Counted from the stretch's first letter, positions 8,935 through 17,342 are shown. The stretch: 56,207 nt of DNA from CAZGGW01 sp964525365 (GCA_964525365.1 CAZGGW010000001.1:1-56207), one strand, 5' to 3'. The notes: generated from the sequence alone by a model not told the origin. Translations and numbers: made by a program.

Positions 8935-10344
8935 ATGGATAAAGACAATGAGAATAAATCAAAACAAGCGAAAAAAGTTGAAACTAAAGATGACATTTCT
9001 AAAAAAATAGATGATATTGTTAATAAAAGAAAAAAAGAAAATGAAGAACAAGAAGATTTAGTTAAAAATTTTAAGCCTCAAATTGATAAAGAAAGATTGG
9101 ATTTAACAGAGTTTGATCAAAAAGAGGAACAAGAGCAATTCAATATAATCAAAGAAATTTTAACTAGAATGTATGGTGATAATTTAGAAGTTACTAATAC
9201 AATGATTTTCAAGTGTGTTAGATTAACTTGTAATAAGAAAGATATTACTACTTATTTACCATGTAATTTAATGGTTGATAAAAAGAAGAACGAATTAATA
9301 TTTCAGTTTATAAAAAGCAAAAAAATTAATCCAGTGATTTTTGTTCTTGCAGTTTTTGCTTTCTTAATTGCAACAGCCGCTAGTACATATTCTGCGACTA
9401 TTTATATGAAAAGAGCAAAATTAAATAAAGATATAGACGGAGACAAAATTCCTGATATTAATATAGATTTAAATTCTGATGATACAGCTGACATTAACAT
9501 TGATATAAATGATGATAACAAGCCAGATGTAAATATAGACTATTATAGTAATTGGAGTTCTGTATTTAATATTGATACAACTGGTGATGGAAAAGCTGAC
9601 TCAAACTTAGTAACAGATGCAAGTACTGATGAATTATATAAAAACTGTAAATTGAATTGTGATATAGATGGAGACGGTTGGCCCGAAGTTAATTTAGATA
9701 CTGATGGTGATGGTGTAGCAAACTTTAATATTGATTTAGATAAAGATAAAATCCCAGACTTAAATATAGATTTGGATGGTGATATGAAATGTGACATTAT
9801 GTGCGACACTAATGATGATAACAAATGTGATTTGAATTGTATATATTCTGATAGTGGATACAAAGAAAATGGAAGTTCTAGTGAGACTGGTAATCCTAAT
9901 GCGGGTACGGAATCAGCATCTTTAAAAATTGTGTATAGTGAGAATAGCTTAGTAACAGCTGAAAATATATTTCCAACAGATCAAGAAGGAATAAGTACAG
10001 AAGTTCCGGATAAAATACTTACAGTAGAAAATAAAAGCACGATAAAGTTAAAATATAGTATAAAATTAATAGTTTATACAAATACATTTAATGTAAACGG
10101 ACATAATAATTTTCAGTATAAAATATCTTCTAGTAATGGTGGATATGAAACAGATTGGACCGCTGCGCCTACATCAACTACTGTAATAAAGTATGACATA
10201 ATAATAAAACCTAAAGTTATACAAAAATATACATTCTCACTAAGATTAAAAGGAACGGGAACAAATCAGAATTATGACCAAGGAAAAGAATTTAAGGCAA
10301 AAATAGAGGTTAATACTACAGATACGTTATCTGAAGTTCAGTAG
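8935..10344 (+). CDS. Membrane protein with Asp-rich calcium-binding-type repeats
   Basis: A 469-residue protein. Residues 1-60 are highly charged and probably coiled coil. Residues 60-130 form a small cytoplasmic domain with Cys94, Cys99 and Cys110. A membrane segment spans about 133-157 with positive residues before it, suggesting a cytoplasmic N-terminus and an outside C-terminus. Residues 166-302 contain about ten short repeats of the type D-x-D-x-D-x-x-P-D-x-N-I-D, like thrombospondin type 3 or dockerin calcium loops, with several Cys in the second half. A Gly/Ser/Asn linker follows, then a beta-rich C-terminal domain (about 328-460). GTGGAGGAACT is the ribosome binding site. It is the last gene before a strong terminator. 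Confidence 0.8.
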   Translation: MDKDNENKSKQAKKVETKDDISKKIDDIVNKRKKENEEQEDLVKNFKPQIDKERLDLTEFDQKEEQEQFNIIKEILTRMYGDNLEVTNTMIFKCVRLTCNKKDITTYLPCNLMVDKKKNELIFQFIKSKKINPVIFVLAVFAFLIATAASTYSATIYMKRAKLNKDIDGDKIPDINIDLNSDDTADINIDINDDNKPDVNIDYYSNWSSVFNIDTTGDGKADSNLVTDASTDELYKNCKLNCDIDGDGWPEVNLDTDGDGVANFNIDLDKDKIPDLNIDLDGDMKCDIMCDTNDDNKCDLNCIYSDSGYKENGSSSETGNPNAGTESASLKIVYSENSLVTAENIFPTDQEGISTEVPDKILTVENKSTIKLKYSIKLIVYTNTFNVNGHNNFQYKISSSNGGYETDWTAAPTSTTVIKYDIIIKPKVIQKYTFSLRLKGTGTNQNYDQGKEFKAKIEVNTTDTLSEVQ

Positions 10345-10357
10345 TCATCATGTTTTT

Positions 10358-10389
10358 AAAGTTAGAAATGGGATTTTCTAACTTTTTTT
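10358..10389 (+). terminator. Intrinsic terminator ending the AAA+/DUF2357 cluster
   Basis: A perfect 11-bp stem, AAAGTTAGAAA (10358-10368) and TTTCTAACTTT (10375-10385), is followed by T residues. It closes the four-gene unit before rpmG. Confidence 0.85.
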
Positions 10390-10454
10390 AATATTTTGAT
10401 TTTAATAATCATTAAGTTATGATATAATAAATACGATTTAAGGAGGTGTTTTTG

Positions 10455-10625
10455 ATGGCAAAGAAAGAAAATAGAGAAAAAGTAGCATTGAAGTGTTCTG
10501 TTTGCGGTGAAATTGGATATCTGACAAACAAAAACAAACAAAATACTAATGAAAAATTAGAAATGAAGAAATTTTGTAAAAAGTGTAGAAAAACTACATT
10601 ACATAATGAAAGAAAGGCTAGTTAA
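10455..10625 (+). CDS. rpmG: 50S ribosomal protein L33
   Basis: A 56-residue ribosomal protein of the zinc-binding (C+) form: LKCSVCGE near residues 12-19 and FCKKCRKTT near 40-48 give four Cys of a zinc ribbon. The end of the protein (TTLHNERK) is typical of L33. It starts with an ATG behind AAGGAGGTG and lies directly before efp, so the two probably form one transcript from a TGaTATAAT extended -10 at 10420-10428. Organisms with a C+ form often have a second Cys-less copy used under zinc limitation; none is in this window. Confidence 0.93.
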   Translation: MAKKENREKVALKCSVCGEIGYLTNKNKQNTNEKLEMKKFCKKCRKTTLHNERKAS

Positions 10626-10627
10626 TT

Positions 10628-11185
10628 GTGATTAATGTAAATGATTTAAAAAATGGAATGACTATTTTATATGAAGGAGTGATATATCAAGTAGTTGAAT
10701 TTCAACATGTTAAACCTGGTAAAGGTAGTGCGTTTGTAAGAACTAAACTAAAAAATCTACGTGCTGGTACTACTCAAGAAATCACTTTTAATGCTGGAAT
10801 TAAGATAGAAAAAGCAAATGTTGAGAAAAAGCAATTATCTTATCTTTATGATTCTGGTCCTTCATATGTGTTTATGGATAATAAAACCTATGAACAAATA
10901 GAGCTTCCAAGTGATATGCTTGAAAGTGAAAAATATTTATTAAAAGAGAATATGAATGTTGATGTAATGAATTACAATGGTGAGGTAATAGGAATTACTC
11001 TTCCGGAAAAGGTTTCATATAAAGTTATTGAAACTGAAAATGCCGTTAAAGGTAATACTACAAGTGGTGCTTTGAAAGATGCTACCATTGAAACTGGTTA
11101 TACATTAAAAGTACCATTATTCATAGGCGAAGGTGAAGAAATAATTATTACTACAAGAGATGGAAAGTATTCTTCTAGAGCATAA
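10628..11185 (+). CDS. efp: Elongation factor P
   Basis: A 185-residue EF-P, which relieves ribosome stalling at polyproline stretches. The N-terminal KOW-like domain carries VKPGKGSAFVRTKLKNL with the loop Lys at the usual modification site (Lys in PGKGS). Two OB-fold domains follow, ending in the family signature TRDGKY. The start is a GTG two bases after the rpmG stop, behind GAAAGG. In Bacillus efp lies directly upstream of the spoIIIA operon; here a spoIIIAH homologue follows one gene later. Confidence 0.95.
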   Translation: MINVNDLKNGMTILYEGVIYQVVEFQHVKPGKGSAFVRTKLKNLRAGTTQEITFNAGIKIEKANVEKKQLSYLYDSGPSYVFMDNKTYEQIELPSDMLESEKYLLKENMNVDVMNYNGEVIGITLPEKVSYKVIETENAVKGNTTSGALKDATIETGYTLKVPLFIGEGEEIIITTRDGKYSSRA

Positions 11186-11186
11186 T

Positions 11187-11486
11187 ATGACTGATAATTT
11201 TAAAAAAATGATTGAATCAATGACTTCAAGATATATGAGTTTAATATCAAGAGAAGAATTAACAAAAATATATAAAGAATTTAATAATGATCCAGAAACA
11301 ATTTCAAAAGAAATAGCGAATTATATAAAATTTTATATGGATAAAGGATGCGTTAATTGCATTTGTCCAATTTGTAGTATTCCATATAATGAGAAAATTG
11401 GGTATGAAGATGGATTTCCTATAGGCAATAAATGTTTGTTTTGGGAAAACGATGAATACTTAGAAAGAAAATTACAATTAAAGTAA
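11187..11486 (+). CDS. Unknown 99-residue Cys-containing protein
   Basis: I do not recognise this protein. The ATG at 11187 begins one base after the efp stop, and earlier in-frame starts lie inside efp. The N-terminal 55 residues look helical (T-D-N-F-K-K-M, then S-R-E-E-L-T-K-I-Y). The C-terminal half has a Cys cluster, G-C-V-N-C-I-C-P-I-C-S, and one further Cys near residue 88, consistent with a small metal-binding or redox site. It sits between efp and spoIIIAH, exactly where Bacillus has the first spoIIIA genes, but it resembles none of SpoIIIAA-AG. Confidence 0.65.
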   Translation: MTDNFKKMIESMTSRYMSLISREELTKIYKEFNNDPETISKEIANYIKFYMDKGCVNCICPICSIPYNEKIGYEDGFPIGNKCLFWENDEYLERKLQLK

Positions 11487-11545
11487 TTTTTTTTATCATA
11501 ATAATTCTAATAATTGTATATATTGTATTAGCAAAGGGGATTATA

Positions 11546-12043
11546 ATGATTAATAAACAAAGTTTATGGTTCTTAACTTTATTCAGCTTGGTATTAATAT
11601 TAGGAATATATTATATTACTATGCCAAATAATCTATTGAAATCTAATGAAGAAGTAGAAAAAGTTAATAAAGAAGTGACTGTCAATGTAGAAGAAAATGA
11701 TATGTTAGTAGCATTAAGAGTTGAAAGAGATGAAAAAATTTCTTTGAAGATGGGAGATTTACAAAGTGTCTTAACATCCGTGGAATCTAGTACTGAAGAA
11801 AAAAATTCTGCATTTGAGGAATTAAGATTGTTAAATTTAACTAAAGGAGAAGAACAAGAATTAGAAGAAAAATTGTATACAGAATTAAAAATTAAATCTT
11901 ATATAGAAATAAATGGTGACCAAATTAAAGTTATAATTAATTCTAAAGAACATGACAGTAAAATTGCAAATAGTATAATGCGTTCTATTCAAAAAGAATA
12001 CGTTGAAAAAAAGTATATAACTGTAAAATTTGAATCTCCTTAG
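11546..12043 (+). CDS. spoIIIAH: Stage III sporulation protein AH
   Basis: A 165-residue protein with a short basic N-terminus and a single membrane helix (about 7-27), followed by an extracytoplasmic domain. The segments VLTSVESSTEEKNSAFEELR and the C-terminal EINGDQIKVI are typical of SpoIIIAH. In Bacillus SpoIIIAH in the mother cell membrane binds forespore SpoIIQ to form the channel linking the two compartments during engulfment. Seven other spoIIIA genes normally precede it; none is present here. The start is placed at the ATG behind AAAGGGGA. Family identity is good by pattern, and position two genes after efp supports it. Confidence 0.8.
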   Translation: MINKQSLWFLTLFSLVLILGIYYITMPNNLLKSNEEVEKVNKEVTVNVEENDMLVALRVERDEKISLKMGDLQSVLTSVESSTEEKNSAFEELRLLNLTKGEEQELEEKLYTELKIKSYIEINGDQIKVIINSKEHDSKIANSIMRSIQKEYVEKKYITVKFESP

Positions 12044-12056
12044 GCTACTTACTCTC

Positions 12057-12083
12057 ACTAATATGTTTTTATTTCATAAAATA
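12057..12083 (+). promoter_or_regulatory. Candidate sigma-K-type promoter of gerE
   Basis: CATAAAATA (12075-12083) fits the -10 pattern CATAnnnTA known for mother-cell sigma-K, and AC (12057-12058) lies 16 bases upstream at the place of the short sigma-K -35. The gerE start is 37 bases downstream. The genome is very AT-rich, so a chance match is possible. Confidence 0.4.
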
Positions 12084-12120
12084 TTTTAGATAAAATAATA
12101 AAATATAAAGGTGGGATAGT

Positions 12121-12330
12121 GTGAACAAAAACATATTGACTAAAAGAGAAAAAGAAGTATTTGATCTTTTAGTAACAAATAAAAGTACAAAAGAGATAGC
12201 GGATGAATTATTTATAAGTGAAAAAACTGTGAGAAATCATATATCAAATTCTATGCAAAAGCTAGGAGCTAAGGGACGTGCAGGCGCAGTTATTGAACTA
12301 TTAAAATTAGGAGAAATTTCTTTGAAATGA
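12121..12330 (+). CDS. gerE: GerE-like LuxR-type sporulation regulator
   Basis: This 69-residue protein is a bare LuxR/FixJ-type helix-turn-helix with no receiver domain, the size and form of GerE. It has LTKREKEVFDLL at residues 6-17, then KSTKEIADELFISEKTVRNHISN, which is the four-helix DNA-binding core. In Bacillus GerE is made under sigma-K and tunes late spore-coat genes. Here it is followed by a gerM homologue, and gerE and gerM are also close together in Bacillus. The start is GTG behind AAGGTGGGA. Other stand-alone LuxR domains exist, so the name relies on size and neighbours. Confidence 0.8.
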   Translation: MNKNILTKREKEVFDLLVTNKSTKEIADELFISEKTVRNHISNSMQKLGAKGRAGAVIELLKLGEISLK

Positions 12331-12348
12331 CCTTTGTGGTCATTTTTT
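12325..12348 (+). terminator. Intrinsic terminator after gerE
   Basis: AAATGACC (12325-12332) pairs with GGTCATTT (12338-12345) around a TTTGT loop, followed by T residues. The left arm includes the gerE stop codon. Confidence 0.8.
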
Positions 12349-12382
12349 AATTCAAACAATAATATAATTATATAGGTGAATT

Positions 12383-13297
12383 ATGTTAAAAAAAATGAGT
12401 ATAAAAAAAATTACTATTACAACTACTGCATTATTGGTTTTTCTACTATTTTCAATATTTCCATCCAAACAAAGCATAGCTAATAATATTAATATAAAAT
12501 ATGAAGATGCTGAGAAAAACTCTGTAGTTTTTTTATTAAATGAGAATGATTACTTAGTTCGAGTAAATGTATATATCGAACAAACTAAAAAAGAAGAAAA
12601 AATAAATTCAAAAATTAATTATTTAATTAAAAACAACAAATCAATTGATAGTTTTATGGGATTGTTACCGAGCAATACCAAAGTATTAAATATAGAAATA
12701 AAAGATAAATGTGTAATTGTAAATTTTTCAAAAGAATTTTTAGATATGGATATTGATAAAGAAGAAAATATTATTGAGTCTCTTGTATATTCTTTAACAG
12801 AGGAAGATAATATAGAATCTATTAGTATTTACGTTGAGAACAATTTATTAACCGAACTCCCTAATTCAAAGAAAAAAATACCAGAGTTTCTGGATAGAAG
12901 TTATGGAATAAATAAAGAATATGATATAACATCACTTGTGAATTTAACATCCACTACAATTTATTATACGAGTGTTGTTAACAATGAAGTGTATTATGTT
13001 CCAGTAACAAAAATCAGTAATGATAATACAGAAAAAATTGACATTATAATAAATGAATTAAAAAGTTCATTAATATATCAAAGCAATTTAAATAGTTATT
13101 TAAAAAGTGACGTAAAATTAAAAAATTATGAAATAACAGAAGAAACAATAAATTTATATTTTAATGAAAATATATTTGATGATCTTAATTCTAAAACAAT
13201 TTTAGAAGAGGTAAAATATACGATTACCCAATCAATTAAAGAAAATTATGAGGTAGAAAAGGTTGAATTTTATGTAAACGATATGCTAGTTAATTAA
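12383..13297 (+). CDS. gerM: GerM-like germination/sporulation protein with two GerMN domains
   Basis: A 304-residue secreted or lipid-free membrane-anchored protein: a basic start, then a hydrophobic segment at about 11-30 that serves as signal peptide or anchor. Two related beta-alpha domains follow (about 45-155 and 185-300). Each has the GerMN pattern of a YLV-R-V or YYVPV strand, an I-x-x-L-I/L-K-S stretch and a closing V-x-x-S/Y-x-x-E-E segment. GerM is needed in Bacillus for sporulation and germination, probably at the engulfing septum. The start has TAGGTGAATT upstream. There is no Cys at the signal cleavage region, so it is not an evident lipoprotein as in Bacillus. Confidence 0.78.
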   Translation: MLKKMSIKKITITTTALLVFLLFSIFPSKQSIANNINIKYEDAEKNSVVFLLNENDYLVRVNVYIEQTKKEEKINSKINYLIKNNKSIDSFMGLLPSNTKVLNIEIKDKCVIVNFSKEFLDMDIDKEENIIESLVYSLTEEDNIESISIYVENNLLTELPNSKKKIPEFLDRSYGINKEYDITSLVNLTSTTIYYTSVVNNEVYYVPVTKISNDNTEKIDIIINELKSSLIYQSNLNSYLKSDVKLKNYEITEETINLYFNENIFDDLNSKTILEEVKYTITQSIKENYEVEKVEFYVNDMLVN

Positions 13298-13364
13298 TTT
13301 CTTTGAATACCTGAATAGACATTTTAATTAAAATTTGATACAATATTTTAGTAAAGAGGAAGTT

Positions 13365-13796
13365 ATGAAGATAATTTTATTAAAAGATATTAAGTCTTTA
13401 GGAAAAAAGGATGATATAAAAGAGGTAAAAGATGGATATGGAAAATTCTTAATTACTTCTGGGTCAGCTGTTTCATATACTAAAAAAAGTAATGAAATAT
13501 TATCAAATCAAATAAAAGAAAAAAGTAAAGAAGTTGAAGATTTAATAAGAGAAAACACTGATTTGAAAAACAAGTTAGAAAAATTGAATCTTGATTTTAA
13601 GGTAAAAGTAGGAAAAAATAACAAGATGTTTGGTACTATTACCGCCAAAATGATAAGCGAAAAATTAAAAACTTTAGGTTTTGACATAGATAAAAAGAAA
13701 ATTGAGTGTAAAGATCTTAATACATTGGGAGAATTTAATATAAATATAAATTTATATAAGAAAATAATAGCAAAGATTAAAGTAATAGTTAGTTAG
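13365..13796 (+). CDS. rplI: 50S ribosomal protein L9
   Basis: A 143-residue L9, which binds the L1-stalk base of 23S rRNA. It has the typical start MKIILLKDIKSLGKKDDI, then V-K-D-G-Y-G-K-F-L near 22-30, a long connecting helix (about 45-75) and a C-terminal domain with G-K-N-N-K-M-F-G-T-I-T. The start is placed at the ATG at 13365 behind AGAGGAAG; an in-frame ATG 30 bases earlier is out of keeping with the family N-terminus. It is followed 10 bases later by dnaB, the rplI-dnaB pairing common in Firmicutes. Confidence 0.95.
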   Translation: MKIILLKDIKSLGKKDDIKEVKDGYGKFLITSGSAVSYTKKSNEILSNQIKEKSKEVEDLIRENTDLKNKLEKLNLDFKVKVGKNNKMFGTITAKMISEKLKTLGFDIDKKKIECKDLNTLGEFNININLYKKIIAKIKVIVS

Positions 13797-13806
13797 TAGG
13801 AGTATT

Positions 13807-15147
13807 ATGGCAAGAAAAGAACCACAAAATATTGATGCTGAGATTAATGCGCTAGGAAGTGCATTTTTAAGCGTATCCGTTTTAGATAAAATATGTGAAG
13901 AATTAACTGAAGATATGTTTTTTAGTAAGCAAAATCAAATTCTTTATAAAGTAATAAAGCTTTTACATACTAAAGAAATTCCAATTGACGCTACCACAGT
14001 AATAAATGAATTAGAAAAAAGCGACGAACTTTCAAAGGTTGGAGGAGTGGAGTATATAACTGAGGTATTATCTTCAGTTGCTTCAGTAGCGAATATACAA
14101 TATTATGTAAATATCATTTTTGAAAAATATATTTTACGAACATTAATTAATAAAACAACTGAAATACAAACTGACTGTTATGAAGAAAAAGAAGAAGTAG
14201 ATCAAATAGTAGAAGATGCTGAAAAATCAATATTAAGTGTAAATAATGATAGACTTGGTAAAGAAATAATGTCTATTCAAGATATTCTTCCAGAGGTACA
14301 AGCTAACATTGAAGAACTTGCTAAAAACAAAGGAAAAGTGACAGGAGTATCTACTGGATTTTATGAATTAGATAAAATCACAAGAGGTTTTCAGCCACAT
14401 GAAGTAATTATTATCGCTGGACGTCCTGGTGGTGGTAAATCTGCTTTAGCACTTAATATTGCTACTAATGTTGCGATTAATGAAAAGAAATCAGTAGCTT
14501 TATTTAGTTTGGAAATGGGTGCAGAAGAACTTGCTAAAAGAATGTTTTCTTCAGTTGGACAAATTGAATCTGATAATATAAAAACTGGTAAACTTAATAA
14601 TAATGATTGGAAGAAGTTGAATGAAGCAATTAGTGAACTTGCAGATACAAAATTATTTTTAGATGATACAGCTGGAATAACTGTTGGAGAAATCAGAAGA
14701 AAATGTAGAAGAATTAAAAATTCTAGTTCTGGGCTTGATTTAATCGTAATAGATTATTTACAACTTATAAGTAGCTCTGCTAAATATGCTGGAAATCGTG
14801 TACAAGAAGTCAGTGAGGTTTCACGTGATTTAAAAAAACTTGCTATGGAAATGAACGTCCCGGTAATAGCTTTAGCACAATTATCTCGTAGTTCTGAAGC
14901 CAGAAAAGGTGATGAAAGAAAACCTAGACTTAGTGATTTGAGAGAGAGCGGAAGTATAGAACAAGATGCTGATATAGTATCATTTATTTATAGTGATGAT
15001 TATTATGATAATATAAGTGCGATATCTTCTGAAGTACAAGTTATAGTTGCTAAAAATAGAAGTGGATCTACCGGAATTGCAAATTTATTATTTGAGAAAA
15101 ATATGGGTAGTTTTAAAAATTATAAAACGAGGGAAGAAAATGAGTAA
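13807..15147 (+). CDS. dnaB: Replicative DNA helicase
   Basis: This 446-residue hexameric helicase unwinds DNA at the replication fork. The N-terminal domain starts with the family motif P-Q-N-I-D-A-E near residues 6-12. The RecA-type motor domain holds Walker A GRPGGGKS (205-212), the SLEMGAEELAKRMF segment, Walker B DLIVIDYLQL and the LRESGSIEQDAD motif. It ends with K-N-R-S-G-S-T-G in the arginine-finger region. The length is normal. RBS: TAGGAGTATT. The last codons overlap the start of the M23 peptidase gene by 8 bases, so the two are coupled. Confidence 0.96.
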   Translation: MARKEPQNIDAEINALGSAFLSVSVLDKICEELTEDMFFSKQNQILYKVIKLLHTKEIPIDATTVINELEKSDELSKVGGVEYITEVLSSVASVANIQYYVNIIFEKYILRTLINKTTEIQTDCYEEKEEVDQIVEDAEKSILSVNNDRLGKEIMSIQDILPEVQANIEELAKNKGKVTGVSTGFYELDKITRGFQPHEVIIIAGRPGGGKSALALNIATNVAINEKKSVALFSLEMGAEELAKRMFSSVGQIESDNIKTGKLNNNDWKKLNEAISELADTKLFLDDTAGITVGEIRRKCRRIKNSSSGLDLIVIDYLQLISSSAKYAGNRVQEVSEVSRDLKKLAMEMNVPVIALAQLSRSSEARKGDERKPRLSDLRESGSIEQDADIVSFIYSDDYYDNISAISSEVQVIVAKNRSGSTGIANLLFEKNMGSFKNYKTREENE

Positions 15148-16579
15148 AAGATTTACAATCGGTACTATTATTGGGTGCGTATTATTAATATCTTTAATAT
15201 TTGTTGTTGGATTTTCTAGTACTAAGTATTCTGGTGCAACTCAAAAATTATATAAGGTATATTTAGATGGTACTGAACTTGGAATGATAGAAAATAAAAA
15301 TGAATTATATGCATTAATTGATCAGGAACAGCAAGATATAAAAGAAAAGTACGATGTTACTACTATTTATCCGCCAAAAGGTCTTGAGGTATCTGAAGTT
15401 TTAACATATGATAAGAACATAATAAGTGTTAATGAAATATATAACAAAATAAAAGATGAAGAAACTTTTACAATAGAAGGATATCAAATAAATATAGTAA
15501 ATGAGGAAAAGAAAATCAACATTACAATTAATGTACTAGAAAAGAAATTTTTTGAAGAGGCCATTAATAATATAGTGAAATCTTTTTATGGAGAAGAAGA
15601 ATATATAGCATATATTGAGGAAACTCAAATAGAAATAAAAGATATAGGCGAAAAAATTGATAAAATATATATAGATGATAATATAACAATTAAAAAAACA
15701 TTGATATCTACAGAAGAATATATATTTACTTCAACTGATGATTTAACAAAGTATTTACTTTTTGGAACGCTTGAAGATCAAAAAAAATATACTGTAAAAT
15801 ATGGTGATACTTTAGAAGACATATCTAATAAAAACGAACTTAATGTAGAAGAGTTACTGATTGCTAACTCTGATATAGTAAGTAAAAATATATTGTTATA
15901 TAAAGGTCAAGTATTAAATATAGGTCTTATTAATCCACAAGTGAATATTGTTGCTGAAACAACTTCTATAGAAGATGCTAAAATTAAATATGATACAACG
16001 GTTCAATACGATAATAGTTTGGATGCAAGTATTAAATATGTAAAACAGAATGGAGTAAATGGGCTTAGCCGTGTTACATATAAAAATAAAATTGTTAATG
16101 GTGAAATACTAAGCGTTGTACAAATATCAGTAGAAGAGATTACTCAAGCTGTCAATAAGATTATTGTAATAGGTGGTTCTAATGCAATATATGTAGGAGA
16201 TAGTGATTGGGCATGGCCAACAACAAAACCATATAAGATTAGTTCTCCATATGGTTGGCGTTGGGGTAGTTTACATCGTGGTGTTGATATTACCTCAAGC
16301 GGATATGGTTCACCTATTTATGCAATTCAAAGTGGTACTGTTGTGAAATCAGAATATGATAAATATAGTATGGGAAATTACGTAATAATTAATCATGGAA
16401 ATGGTTATAAATCTTATTATTTCCATATGTCTAAGAGACTTGTTAGTACAGGAGATTCAGTAATTATTGGACAAACAATTGGTCTTATGGGTAGTACTGG
16501 ATATAGTACTGGTACACATTTGCATTTAGGAGTTAGTTATAATGGTGCATATTTTAATCCATTAAAACTATATGATTAA
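15140..16579 (+). CDS. LysM-G5-M23 peptidoglycan endopeptidase
   Basis: A 479-residue exported protein. A membrane anchor or uncleaved signal lies at about 7-26. A long unassigned region (30-210) precedes a LysM domain (about 216-262, YTVKYGDTLEDIS), a G5-like segment (about 275-347) and a C-terminal M23 lysostaphin-type peptidase (about 368-470). Zinc ligands are visible as H379 and D383 in HRGVDI and the final HLHLG (H460, H462). Such enzymes cut cross-bridges outside the membrane. The start at 15140 follows GAGGGAAGAA and overlaps dnaB. Given the sporulation genes nearby, a SpoIIQ-like role is possible but not shown; general wall remodelling is the safer reading. Confidence 0.88.
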   Translation: MSKRFTIGTIIGCVLLISLIFVVGFSSTKYSGATQKLYKVYLDGTELGMIENKNELYALIDQEQQDIKEKYDVTTIYPPKGLEVSEVLTYDKNIISVNEIYNKIKDEETFTIEGYQINIVNEEKKINITINVLEKKFFEEAINNIVKSFYGEEEYIAYIEETQIEIKDIGEKIDKIYIDDNITIKKTLISTEEYIFTSTDDLTKYLLFGTLEDQKKYTVKYGDTLEDISNKNELNVEELLIANSDIVSKNILLYKGQVLNIGLINPQVNIVAETTSIEDAKIKYDTTVQYDNSLDASIKYVKQNGVNGLSRVTYKNKIVNGEILSVVQISVEEITQAVNKIIVIGGSNAIYVGDSDWAWPTTKPYKISSPYGWRWGSLHRGVDITSSGYGSPIYAIQSGTVVKSEYDKYSMGNYVIINHGNGYKSYYFHMSKRLVSTGDSVIIGQTIGLMGSTGYSTGTHLHLGVSYNGAYFNPLKLYD

Positions 16580-16580
16580 A

Positions 16581-17342
16581 ATGAAAGCAATTGTACTTGG
16601 CAGCGGTTCTTCTGGGAATTCAACCTATATTGAAATAAATAATATTAAAATATTAATTGATATAGGTTTTTCCTATAGAAGTTTGAAAGAAAAATTAAAA
16701 ACAATTAGTGTGTTTCCTAAAGATATAGACTATATTTTTATAACACATGAACACACTGACCACACATTTGGATTATGTTCATTCTTAAAAAATAATAATC
16801 CAGTAGTATATATTGATGATTCAATTAAAGATATTTGCTTAAAAGACTTAAATTATGAAAATATAAAAAACATTGAAGAAGAAATCATTATAAATAACGT
16901 ATTAATAAGAAAGGTACCAACATCTCACGATTCATTGTTTTCTTGTGGTTTTTTGATTCAAGATGATCATGAATCAATAGTATATATTACTGATACTGGA
17001 TATATTAACACAAGATTATTTAAAATTATTCAAAATAAAAAATACTATATTTTAGAAAGTAATCACGATGTAGAAATGCTTTTACACGGTCATTATCCAT
17101 TGTATTTACAAAGAAGAATTCTTAGCGACAAAGGTCATTTATCTAATGAATCATGTGGAGAATATCTTTCTAGGATAGTTGGTCCTAATACAAAGAAAAT
17201 AGTGCTTGCGCATTTAAGCGAACATAATAATAAACCTGATTTAGCTCTTGAAACTGTAAAACATATATTAGCAAATAATAATATTGACAATATTGAGACT
17301 ACTTGTGCAACGCAAAAAGAAATAGAATGTGTGACAGTATGA
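16581..17342 (+). CDS. walJ: WalJ/YycJ-type metallo-beta-lactamase-fold hydrolase
   Basis: A 253-residue metallo-hydrolase. It has G-S-G-S-S-G-N-S-T near the N-terminus, the metal motif THEHTDH, and the segment ESNHDVEMLLHGHYP followed by R-R-I-L-S-D-K-G-H-L-S-N, diagnostic of YycJ/WalJ. The family is linked to the WalRK wall regulon and to coordinating replication with division; its substrate is not established. ATG at 16581 is preferred by family N-termini; an in-frame ATG at 16572 lies within the end of the peptidase gene and cannot be excluded. It overlaps rlmH by four bases, as in other Firmicutes, although walRK itself is not here. Confidence 0.9.
   Translation: MKAIVLGSGSSGNSTYIEINNIKILIDIGFSYRSLKEKLKTISVFPKDIDYIFITHEHTDHTFGLCSFLKNNNPVVYIDDSIKDICLKDLNYENIKNIEEEIIINNVLIRKVPTSHDSLFSCGFLIQDDHESIVYITDTGYINTRLFKIIQNKKYYILESNHDVEMLLHGHYPLYLQRRILSDKGHLSNESCGEYLSRIVGPNTKKIVLAHLSEHNNKPDLALETVKHILANNNIDNIETTCATQKEIECVTV

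Noticed and set aside
9543..9863. 106-codon reading frame on the minus strand
   Set aside because: It lies antisense to the Asp-repeat region and its open frame follows from the biased codons there. It has no ribosome binding site.
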